Source: Lantana camara (lineage: Eukaryota; Streptophyta; Magnoliopsida; Lamiales; Verbenaceae). From it: a stretch of DNA of 64,000 nt. The notes beneath the pieces are model-generated. The model had not been told where the DNA came from, did not search any database, and worked only from the letters and a program-made list of their open reading frames with translations. Positions 21,813-32,021 of the stretch are shown here, piece after piece; the stretch's first letter is position 1; the number at the start of each line of letters is the position of its first letter. The stretch covers positions 37,892,501 to 37,956,500 of the forward strand of contig CM074860.1 of NCBI GenBank assembly GCA_037501455.1, in the 5' to 3' direction. Both the position numbers and the translations under genes were made by a program.

Positions 21813-24800
21813 AGCATTCCTTAGATGCATCATTTGCAGCTAAGTATTCGGCCTCAGTGGTCGAATCTGCAGTGGTCGTTTGCTTAGAACTCTTCCAACT
21901 CACTGCTCCGCCGTCTAGGCAGAAAATGTATCCTGACATTGACTTAAAATCATTTAAGTCAGATGCAAAGCTTGCATCGCAGTATCCTTCGATAGTAAGA
22001 TCTTTCTAACCTCCGTAAACTAAGAATAAATCTTTAGTACTTTTCAAGTACTTAAGAATATTCTTTACGGTAGCCCAGTGACCATCTCCAGGATCAGATT
22101 GGAAAGGACTTGTTACACTAAGTGCATAAGCCACATCCGGTCGAGTACATAACATTGTATACATTATGCTACCTATTGCTGATGCATAAGGTGTATGAGT
22201 CATTCTTTCCTTCTCAAGGTTAGTCTTAGGACACATCTTCTTTGAAAGACATGTTCTTACACTCATAGGAAGGTTCTTAACCTTTGCTGACTCCATATTG
22301 AATCTCTTCAATACTTTGTCAATGTACATTGACTGTGATAGTCCTATTAACCGTCTAGATCTATCTCGATAGATTTAATTCCAAGGATATAGGACGCATC
22401 ACCAAGACCTTTCATCTCGAATTGGTTCGATAACCATAACTTAGTCACTTTCATGTCATCCTTCGAATTCTCAATAAGAAGGATGTCATCTACATAAAGT
22501 ACTAAGAATTGCACTGAGGTCTCCAATTTCTTTCTATACATACATGATTCATTCGAAATTTGAATGAAGCCAAAAGCTTTGACTGATTCATCAAATCGAA
22601 TGTTCCAATTCCTAGAAGCCTGTTTCAATCCATAGATTGATCTTTGGAGTTTGCAAACCTTTTGCTCACTCCCACTGAACGTGAAACCTATGGGTTGCTC
22701 CATATAAATGTCTTTATCAATGTCACCATTGAGAAAGGCAGTTTTCACATCCATTTGCCATATCTCGTAGTCATAATATGCTGCAATGGTAAGCATGATC
22801 CGAATAGACTTTTGCATTGCAACTGGCGAAAAGGTTTTATCAAAGTCCACGCCGGGTCTTTGAGTGAATCCTTTTGCAACCAGTCTTTCTTTGTAGGCTG
22901 CAATGCTTCCATAAACTCCAAGCTTTCTCTTAAAGATCCATTTGCAACCTATGGGTTTGACCCCATCAGGTAAATCTACCAAGGTCCAAACTTGGTTGGA
23001 GTTCATGGAATCCATTTCGGATTTCATGGCTTCTATCCACTATTCAGAGTTAGAATCTGAAAGTGCCTCCTCATATGTTAAAGGATCATTATCCTTTTGA
23101 GAGATTTCATGGAGAATCTGTACCATCTCTCAGGCAGTCTAGGAGTGCGTTCAGAACGCCTTAGAGGAGGATTTACATGTGTATCGAAAATCGTGATTGG
23201 TTGTTGTTGATCAGAAGGGGATGTTTCTTCAGTGGGTGGCGTGGGGTCACTTTGTACTTCCTCTAATTCTATGATCTTGCCTTTCTTTTCTTTAAGGAAC
23301 GGTTCCGCAAGAAAAGTATCATTTCTGGAAACAAACACCTTTTGTTCAGATTGATCATAGAAGTAGTATCCTATGGATTCCTTAGGATAACCTACAAAGT
23401 AGCATAAGTTAGAACGAGATTCTAACTTATCTCCCACTGTTCTCTTCATGTAAGCAGGACAACCCCAAATTCTTAAGTAAGAATAACTAGGGATTTTACC
23501 ATGCTACATTTCATAGGGCGTTTTAGGGACTGACTTAGAGGGAACTAGATTCAAAATCTTTGCTGCACTTTCTAGGGCATAACCCCAGAAAGAAGGTGGT
23601 AAGTCAGTGAAACTCATCATGGAATGAACCATATCAAGTAGAGTTCGATTCCTTCTCTCAGAAACTTCATTAAGCTGAGGAGTTCCCGGAGGAGTCCACT
23701 GAGAGATAATCCCATTATCTTTGAGATGATTAAGGAATTCTTCACTAAGATACTCGCCTCCTCGATTAGATTGAAGTGCTTTGATCTTGTGACTAGTTTG
23801 GTTCTCAACCTCCTTTTCAAATTCTAAGAATTTCTGAAAAGCTTCAGATTTATACTTCATTAAGTATACATAACCATACCAACTAAAGTCATCAGTAAAG
23901 GTTATGAAAAACTGATGATTGTTTCTAGTGCTTACACTAAGCGGTCCACAAACATCAGAATGGATCAAATTCAAAACCTTAGTGGCACGTTCCACAGTTC
24001 CTTTAAAAGGGACTTTGGACATTTTTCCTTTGAGGCAGGATTCGCAAGAAGTCAACTCTTTGAGATCATTTTCAGAGAATGATCCTAAAGTGTTTATCTT
24101 GCTAATTATGCTCTTGGAAATGTGTCCTAATCTAGCGTGCCATAAGGGAGCTGAAACTTTGTCATCTCTCTTACGTTTAGTTTCTCGTTGTATATTCATA
24201 ATATTGATATTCTGAGTTAGATAAAGTCCATTACTTAGAGTACTGATGTGAACGGAAGAGTTGTTCCGTTAGATAAAGTATTTACCATTCTTAATATAAG
24301 TTTCATAACCTTCACAATCTAAAATTGGAACTGAAATTATATTACGAATAATGTTCGGTACATAAAGGACTTTATTTAAGACTAACTCAAAACTACCTAA
24401 ATCTAATCTAATTGTGCCTAAAGCTCGAGCTTCAACGTTTGAGCCATCGCCGATCTTCAAGACATATTCTCCTTCTTTGAGTTGTTGGACTTCACTTAGC
24501 ATCTGTACATCATTACCGATATGAGTTCCACAACCGATATCAAGTACCCAAGAACTAGAATAGAAAGATTTATTTCAACGAGAAACATACCTTTCTTTTG
24601 AGTAGCCTTGTACTCTGGGCAGTTTCTCCTCCAATGTCCCGCTTTGCTACAATGGAAGCAAACATCCTCTTTCTGATCACGCTTCTTCTTTTAGGCCTTC
24701 CCCTTCGAAACGCCACCAGTGGGGCTAAGGGGGTTCTTCTTCTTCTTTTGGGATTTCTTGCCCTTACCTTTAGAAGGCTCAGACGAGGAAGATGGAGCAT

Positions 24801-25422
24801 TCACCATCAGAACCTTATTGTCCCTCTTGATCGTGCTTTCAGCAGTCACAAGATGACTAATCAGCTCAGCTACAGTAGCACCAGCATGATTCATGTTGAA
24901 GTTAAGGACAAAAGGGTTGAATGATGGTGGGAGTGAGGCTAGCAACAAGTCCACTGAAAGCTCATCTTTCAGTGGCATGTCCATGGAAGCAAGTTCCTCA
25001 GTAAGGGCGAGAAACTTGAGTCCATACTCATAGACACTAGAACCTTCCCTCATTCCCAAGGGGAACAATTCCTTTGAAGTGTTATACCTTGTAACACGTT
25101 CATGAGGGCGGTAAAGTTGCTCTAAGTGGTCGTAAATCTCCCAAGCGAATTCCATGGCCTCATGTTGCCTTTGCAAGTCCGGAGACATGTTAGCCAACGT
25201 AAGGCAACGGGCTTGCAGATTATCATCCTTCCACTTCTGGATCGCGTCACGCTCGGCCCGAGTGGGAGCGTCCCCTTCGGGACTAGGCTCCCCTTCGAAG
25301 AGAACATAAGTTCTCTTCTCAGAATCTAAAATGATTTTTAGATTCCTCAGCCAATCAGAATAGTTGGGACCAGTCAACTTGTTTGACTCGAGGATCGATA
25401 CAAGAGGGATTTTGGTTGCCAT
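21813..25422 (-). pseudogene. Copia-2 gag-pol (minus strand, broken)
   Basis: From right to left: gag from the ATG at 25422 (open to 24691), a zinc-knuckle region in shifted frame near 24600-24660, protease (near 24500-24570, with a small deletion and the Asp-Thr-Gly motif changed to Asp-Ile-Gly), integrase (24199-23504), INT-RT linker (23449-23078), RT (23027-22347, with Tyr-Val-Asp-Asp-Ile near 22490), and an RNase H part (22329-22006). In integrase the second catalytic Asp reads Asn (Ser-Asn-Arg-Gly-Gly-Glu). A TAG ends RNase H near 22008, and the C-terminal RNase H is lost at the junction near 21813. Inactive, but less decayed than the inner half. Confidence 0.87.
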
Positions 25423-27553
25423 TTCAAAACACGTAGAGAATCACAGAATCTACGACCTAAATGGTAAAACGGAGAACTAGTGAGCATGCTGAATTATAAT
25501 GATATACAAAAGATAAGGTCTTTAATCTAATGTGCCTCCCATTATTTTTCAAAGATCTATAATTCGCAAAGATCTAATAGGAACACGTTTCCCAATGGGT
25601 ACTAAGATCCTAAGCATTTTATCTCGAACCCACGACTCGCTGACATTCTAAGTAAAACCCTAGGTAGGTACAACTTACCAATTCTAACACCTTTAGACTC
25701 TTAGTAATTGTTTTTACATCACCTATCTTTCAATATGGACCCACGACTCGTGCGACATCCATATTTACTTAGGCGTTAAGCTAGACCCATCAATCATAAG
25801 ATCATGATCAAAACTTAGTTCGAACGACCCACGACTCGCGGACATCGCCCTTGCCAAAATTGATCATGAAATATTGATCATTTAAAATGATCAATTAGGT
25901 AACTAAGAACTAATAAGCTCCACTAGCTATCCCACGACTCGCGGACAATAACTAGCTTCACTTACTAAACTTAAAACCTATTGATGGAATGCTAGGAATT
26001 TAATTCAAAATTTGCATCTCGAATTAAACACCTATTTGTTCGAAATTAGCTTAATATTTAATGGGAATTTTCGAATCAACCGGAGAGTTGTCCGGTTCGA
26101 CCTCACCAACATATATGTTATCCAATTTTATTAGTCTTGATTAATGCAAGTATAACTTAAATACATTTCAAACAAGCACATAAACAGATAACATGTCCTA
26201 GCATGATACTAACATATAATGATCATGGGTTCTACCTATCTTATACGTGATATGTGGGAGCCACTCCACAATCACAAGTTCTAACATACATGCCACATAA
26301 ACAATTTAAATCACATAAGGGAAAGCGGTAACAAAATACGAGCCCTATCTCTATTACATTTTTACAATTGAGATTCCCCTCCCTAACATTTTGAGGGGGC
26401 TTCACTTATGGCCGCCTTGTTACTTGAATGTGGTCCATCTTACTCCATGGGTGAATTGTCTCCAAAATGAAAATAAAACCTCACCACCCATCTCTACTCT
26501 CAAATTACAAAAAAAAAAAGAAAAATACATAAAATAATAAGGCTAAATCTTCATATTGGCCTTAGACAAATACACGGGACATACCCTGGCCTAAAAAACA
26601 GTAATATGGAAAGCCACATAATAAATCACATAACAGTACACACATAAGTGAGGCTCCAACCTCAATTGAAAAACGTAACTATAGGGCTCCAACCCCAATT
26701 TAACCCATTCATGTCCATAAATTAAAACCATACATAAGCCTAAACCCATGATCACCTAACATGCAACTTGCGAGAATTTAAATTTAGCCAATAAATTAAA
26801 ATTCTCGTTTCAAGTCCTAATGACTTAAAACACGACTTGATGGGAGTTTTATTTATAATAGTTTTCAATAAATCCCAAATTACTAAAAACTAATAAAATT
26901 CCAATTGATTTCTGAAAATTAATAATTTTATCAAAGATGCAATTTCCCAAAATATAAACCGTTTCTATTTCTCAAAAATCCCAATTTTAAATTTTATTCA
27001 AAAAAATAAAATAAATATTCAAAATAAAAATTTTAAAATAAAAATTGGGACTGGATTGCACGAAATACGAAAACGGATCACGAAAAGCGGTGCGCGCGCG
27101 CTGCCGTGTGCGGTCCTCTGGCCCAGCTTGCGGGCGATCCCAGGCGGGCGAGCCTAGGCGCGCCCGGAAGGCCTCCCGCGCGGTTGTGGGACGGTGCTGG
27201 GCGGTGTCGCCCATGCGCGCGCCTGGGCAGGAGGGCGGTGTGCTCGAAGCCCGCGTGATCAACGCCTTCGCGCGCGGGGTTTTGCGTGTTCGTCGTAATC
27301 CGGGTTTTCATTTCGTGTTTTCATTCAAAAGCAAAACCAATCCAAGAAATCCAAAAAACAGTTTATACAGTTTCAAATCTAAAATAGTTTTGAAAACGAA
27401 TTTTACAAAACAGTTTTCAGAATGTTTCAAGAAAAATACAGTTTCGTAATTCAGGCTTTCTAAAACAATTACAAATACTCAATCGAATCAAGCTTAAGAA
27501 TTTCTACCAAATTCAGAATAATTGAGATGAATCAGAAACACGATTAACGAGGT
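25423..27553 (-). other. Copia-2 leader (minus strand)
   Basis: It has the same layout as the Copia-1 leader: CCCACGACTCG-type motifs at about 25628, 25740, 25827 and 25931, and a GC-rich island at 27085-27290 with GGCGCGCC (27158-27165) and a CTCCCGC...GGGAC hairpin (about 27173-27193). The small leader ORF keeps its start but ends early at TAG. The subtype wording matches the inner leader at 18013-20212. Confidence 0.8.
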
Positions 27554-27566
27554 GGCTCTGACACCA
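27554..27566 (-). other. Copia-2 outer primer binding site (one mismatch)
   Basis: The minus strand reads TGGTGTCAGAGCC, one base different from the other copies, two bases inside the LTR. Confidence 0.9.
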
Positions 27567-27568
27567 CT

Positions 27569-29347
27569 TGTTGGAAAACCGAAATCAGAAAGCAGCGAAA
27601 ATTTAAAATTTTTCCAACAAAAGGATCGAAACTCGCAATCATGAATCCACATTCGTAAGGTAAAGAAAATTACTTTTCAATAATCTTTCTTGAAGCGTTT
27701 CAAGCCACCCAACTTGACTACAATCTAACCAGTAAGGATGCTAGTTCTCTAGTTAGTGTTTAGGCTTAACCTAAGGTTTATTTTATCTTGGAGAAAGGAT
27801 GGTGTTCAACATATGAACCAAAAGAATTCTCGATTAGCTCCAAGGGGAGCTCGAGCTCCCCTATATATAGAAGGGGAGTGGCCGAAAATCCCTAGTCCTT
27901 ATGGGCTAAGGATTTTGGTCCCTCTGTCCTATTACTTGATCATCAAGTAATTTTGACTTTGACTTTGAATTCAAATTCAAATGAACTTTTAAGAGAGCTA
28001 ATTAATTAATTTGTAATTAATTAACAAGATTATTTTTCTCCAAAATAAGACTTTCTTTTTAATTCAGAATTAAACCAAAGTCTATTAAATAATTAATAAA
28101 TTAATTATTTAATATATATATATATATATATACAATATATATATTCACATGTGAGACACGTGTCACTCACGTGACCCACACGTGTGGTTTCACACGTGTG
28201 GAACCCTCTTGGCCCGATTAACTCGTTTAATCATTTTCAAGCCTCAACTCATGTAACCAAGTTGTTGTGTGTGACCCTCTAGGTTCTCAATTCATTTAGC
28301 AGTGACCCTAATTAATTAATTCACTAATTAATTAATCAGTCCACAGATTAAACGACCATAGTCTAGCAACAGGTGTTTAACCCCTAGCTGAATTGGAATG
28401 TTCGGATTCGACAGAACCTTTAAGTCATTGATTCATTGTGAGATACAATCCTCCTACTTACTATCTCTCAACCAAGATCTAGGGTAAGGGAATAATCAGA
28501 ACCCTAATAATCCGGTCTTAAAGCAAAGTGCATTTCATATCCATTTGATCTCAATCGAAGAAACCCTTTTCTTGATGTCTTGATCTACTGCCTTGGCCAA
28601 GGACTCCATGTGGCATATGAATGAGTTACACAATAAGAGATCACCTTGCAAATGCAAGTGTAGGTCCTTTCTTGATTCTCATTCACTTTCATGAATCACT
28701 TGTGCAGGCCCAGCATAAGCCTTGAATCAGTTGTCTAAGGCGACACCCTTTAAAGCTTATACCTAAGACTATAGAGTTAACTCATAAAGTGACATGGACC
28801 CTCAAGTCTAAGGATCAATTAATCACATCAATGACTCGTGAGATATTTCGTAATCTAGAAGTTTCCATTTCCTGAAATAGAAACTTCCTTTCCCATTTAG
28901 GAATGTTCTCACACGGGGCACCTCAGTGAACTTACTTATTGAAGTAAGCACCCTCATGTATCACGCATGTATCAACTATACACTTTGCACCTCCATGAAA
29001 CAAGGTGGTCCTTCTTAAGGGCGTGATCCCACAAGCAAGCCTTAGAGGAGTCAGGTTGACACTCCCACTGTCAGTAGGACTCATCGGCTTGGAGTATTTT
29101 ACTAATCATGACTTAGGTGATATAGGGCTCGTTTCATGAACCATTTTACCTAAATGGTAGAGTCCTAGAGTCATCAGGATTAGGGGAGTTCTCATACATG
29201 CACAGATAAAGTAAACGCATACCAAACAAGAGCATATAAAGAAGTGTTGCCTTAATTCGTTATTTCATTCAAAGATTGTCTGTGATTACAATAAGGAAAA
29301 ACACAAAGCGGATATATAATCGGCTTTCTAGGGCACTATTCCTACCA
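27569..29347 (-). repeat. Copia-2 outer 5' LTR (1779 bp)
   Basis: In element sense it starts TGGTAGGAATAG (third base changed from T to G) and ends TTTTCCAACA. It has an intact TATA plus palindrome at 27844-27870 and a G-box cluster at about 28145-28200. An internal deletion near 27710 removes part of the segment found in other LTRs. Confidence 0.92.
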
Positions 29348-30013
29348 GATTCGTGCAGGAATTTTTGAAGATTGTTGCCCCTTTGACCCGATTGACCAAG
29401 AAAGAGGCAAAATTTGAGTGGGATGAGGCGTGTGAGGCAAGCTTCCAAATTTTGAAGGAGAAGTTGACAACTGCACCAGTGTTAGCACTTCCCGAAGGTA
29501 CAGAAGGACATACAGTGTATACGGACTCCGCAAAAAAGGGTTTGGATGTGTATTAATGCAGAATGGAAAAGTAATTACCTACGCCTCGAGGAAGTTGAAG
29601 GAGCATGAACAAAACTATCCCACTTATCATCTTGAACTAGCAGTGGTGATCTTTGTTTTGGGTAAGTGGAGACACTTTCTATACGATGTTTCTTTCGAGA
29701 TCTTTTCCGACCACAAGAGTCTCCAATATTTGTTCTCTCAGAAGGAGTTGAATAAGAGACAACGGCGTTGGATGGAGTTCCTTGCGGATTTTGAGTGTAC
29801 AATCCGATACCATCGCGACAAAGCCAACGTGGTCGCGGATGGCTTAGTAGGAAAGCTAGAGTGTCCAACGTGAAAGTACAAATTGGGGATGATGAAGAGC
29901 CATTCAAGTTAAGGGCTAGTGTTCGGAATATTTTGGTTCAGCCAGATCTTCAGCAGAGATTGTGTGAGGCTCAGAGAGTTGATCCCGAGGTTCAGAAGTT
30001 AGCAGAGAAAGCT
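29348..30013 (+). pseudogene. Gypsy-A pol, part 2: RT end and RNase H
   Basis: This resumes Gypsy-A pol after Copia-2. It contains the RT thumb/connection (Leu-Thr-Arg-Leu-Thr-Lys-Lys near residue 11), then RNase H with Tyr-Thr-Asp and Ser-Lys-Lys-Gly-Leu patches. A frame break at about 29550 is followed by the Tyr-Ala-Ser-Arg-Lys-Leu-Lys segment. The Asp-His-Lys-Ser-Leu-Gln-Tyr motif near 29712 and the Ala-Asn-Val-Val-Ala-Asp motif near 29822 are clear. RNase H degrades RNA in the RNA-DNA hybrid. The frame is cut by TRIM-1 at 30014 and continues at 30613 in the same protein region. Confidence 0.88.
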
Positions 30014-30607
30014 TGTCACGCCCCGGGTCCGTGGGCCCGTTGGACGCGAGCGCAAGTCTCCAAGCCCACCTAGTATAACCTGAAATTGGGCCTAAACCAC
30101 TGCCCAAAAGGGATATCCATTGGTTATACTTCGACTCTTTAACTTATATACTGAACTTGACTCTCATACTTTCCCGATGTGGGACAGGGGTGTCACAATC
30201 ACCCCTCCTTCAGAATCGTGACGTCCTCGTCGCGGCATGACATATAGCCCATGACCGACTCGTCTGCGTTAGGACTCTAGAGGTGGCTCCTACGGGCTCA
30301 AGAGGTGGCTCCCACACATGTAGCACTTTGCCCCGCAGGCTCAAGAGGTGGCTCCCATGTGCGTAGCACTTTGCCCCGTATAGCACTTAGCTCCTGCGGC
30401 TGATGAGCAGCTCTGATACCATCTGTCACGCCCCGGGTCCGTGGGCCCGTTGGACGCGAGCGCAAGTCTCCAAGCCCACCTAGTATAACCTGAAATTGGG
30501 CCTAAACCACTGCCCAAAAGGGATATCCATTGGTTATACTTCGACTCTTTAACTTATATACTGAACTTGACTCTCATACTTTCCCGATGTGGGACAGGGG
30601 TGTCACA
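30014..30607 (-). mobile_element. TRIM-1: complete miniature LTR retroelement (594 bp)
   Basis: Two 184-bp LTRs (30014-30197 and 30424-30607) are identical by eye and flank a 226-bp interior. In the minus sense each LTR starts TGTGACACCCCTGTCCCACA and ends GGGGCGTGACA. The primer site TGGTATCAGAGC (30421-30410) lies two bases inside the LTR, and a polypurine tract GAAGGAGGGG (about 30212-30201) precedes the other LTR. The interior has two ~43-bp direct repeats (30296-30338, 30339-30381) and no coding capacity. The target duplication aagct (30009-30013, 30608-30612) is perfect. It must be mobilised by proteins from other elements. It disrupts Gypsy-A pol. Confidence 0.95.
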
Positions 30608-31451
30608 AAGCTCGAGCTGATCCAATGTGCCCATTTGGGTTTGATGAAACTGGACTTTTGAGGTTCAAGAACAGAATTTTCTGGAGAGTTAAAATGGATT
30701 ATTCTTGAAGAGGCTTATTGGTCAGCTTATTCGATACCTCCCGTAGAGAATAAGATGTACAAGGATTTAAAACAGTATTATTGGTGGAATGCTTTGAAGC
30801 GGGATGTGATCAACTTTGTGAAGCACTGCATAACCTACCAAGTGGTGAAGGAAAAACATCAGAAGCCATCGGGGCTACTTCAGCCATTGCCTATTCCGGA
30901 GTGGAAGTGGCAACAGATAGCATTGGATTTTGTTTCGAGTTTACCAAGAGTGAATGGTGGTCTTGATGGGATTTGGGTAATTGTGGACCGTTTGACAAAG
31001 TCGGCTCATTTTCTTACCATTCGGATGTCAGATAAAGTAAGCAACCTAGCCAAGAAGTACTGTGATGAGATTGTTTGACTCCATGGAGTACCGGTTAGCA
31101 TTGTGTAGGATCGAGATCCAAAGTTTACTTCAAGTTTTTGGCAAGAGCTTCAAAAGAATTTGGGATCAAGACTATTGTTTAGCACACGGGCAATCCGAGA
31201 GGATGATCAAGTACTTAGAGGATATGTTGAGAGCGTGTGCTTTGGACTTCCAGAGCTCGTGGAATGAGCAGTTGCCATTAATTGAGTTTGCTTATAATAA
31301 TAGCTATCAAGCCTCGATAGAGATGACACCTTATGAAGCTCTTTATGGCAGAAAGTGTAGGTCTCCTTTGTTCTTTGATTTGGAAGAATGGAATTAGACG
31401 AAGCAGGAAGGCGTAAAGAGAGGGGAGAAGAAGCAAAAACCCTCAAAAGCC
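30608..31451 (+). pseudogene. Gypsy-A pol, part 3: integrase
   Basis: The integrase zinc region (Met-Tyr-Lys-Asp-Leu-Lys, Val-Lys-His-Cys) has the second Cys of its C-x2-C pair replaced by Tyr. The first catalytic Asp lies in Ala-Leu-Asp-Phe-Val near 30928 and the second near 31112 (Asp-Arg-Asp-Pro-Lys-Phe patch), which falls in a different frame. The His-Pro-Gln-Thr-Asp-Gly-Gln segment before the catalytic Glu is partly deleted near 31180-31195. TGA codons at about 30707 and 31076 and a TAG at 31395 break it. Not functional. Confidence 0.85.
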
Positions 31452-32021
31452 ATGCAGGATGCAATAGACAAGGTTCAACTAATTAGACAACGGATGAAAG
31501 TAGCTCAAGATCGACAAAAGAGCTATGCTGACCACCGAAGAAAGAATCTTGAGTTTGAGGTTGGATATAGAGTCTTTTTGAAGGCTTCTCCACGGGAAGG
31601 GTTTTCAAGGATCCGTACAGAAGGGAAATTGAACCCTCGTTACTTGGGCCCGTTTGAGATTTTGGAGAAGATTGGGGATACAACCTACCGTTTGGATTTG
31701 CCTCCGAGTTTGACCAGGATTCATAATATGTTCCATGTTTCGCAACTTCGGAAGTACTACCAAGATGAGTCCGAGGTTCTACCGGTTGAAGAAGTGGAAC
31801 TAAAGCCTAATCTCACCTTCGTTCAGAAGCCGATTAAGATTTTGGACCGAAAGTTTCAGGAACTCAGAAATCGGTGTATTCCACTAGTCAAGTTCCTTTG
31901 GAGAAGTGATAAGACCGAAGAGGCTACGTGGGAAACGGAGGAAAATATGAAGAAGTTTCACCCCGAGTTGTTTCCGGGCAAGCAATCAATCCAAGGACGG
32001 ATTCTTTTAAGGGAGAGAGGT
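31452..32021 (+). pseudogene. Gypsy-A pol C-terminus with chromodomain
   Basis: An open segment starts at the Met codon at 31452. It carries the Gly-Pro-Phe-Glu-Ile-Leu and His-Asn-Met-Phe-His-Val-Ser-Gln-Leu motifs of the gypsy integrase C-terminus, then a chromodomain-like stretch (Val-Lys-Phe-Leu-Trp, Glu-Ala-Thr-Trp-Glu, about residues 150-175). Chromodomains of this group target insertion to heterochromatin, which fits the surroundings. The frame reads on into the 3' LTR to 32072. This is the best preserved part of Gypsy-A. Confidence 0.87.

Larger units (their letters stand above)
15344..29347 (-). mobile_element. Copia-2: composite copia insertion with an inverted internal copy
   Basis: The outer ends are LTR ends of one minus-strand copia element with a perfect 5-bp target duplication, so it behaves as a single insertion. 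The interior is not normal. Left to right it holds: a partial minus-strand LTR (15344-16324), a partial plus-strand LTR (16325-17997), a plus-strand primer site and leader (17998-20212), a plus-strand decayed gag-integrase remnant (20213-21812), then minus-strand RNase H fragment, RT, INT, PR and gag (21813-25422), a minus-strand leader, primer site (27554-27566) and 5' LTR (27569-29347). Both leaders are the same subtype, different from that of Copia-1 and Copia-3. The first junction lies on a 10-bp match (agtcattgat, 16315-16324). Confidence 0.88.

Noticed and set aside
30014..30197. Cassandra-type TRIM with 5S rRNA promoter
   Set aside because: I see no 5S-like internal promoter boxes in the LTR; a TATATAA element is present instead.
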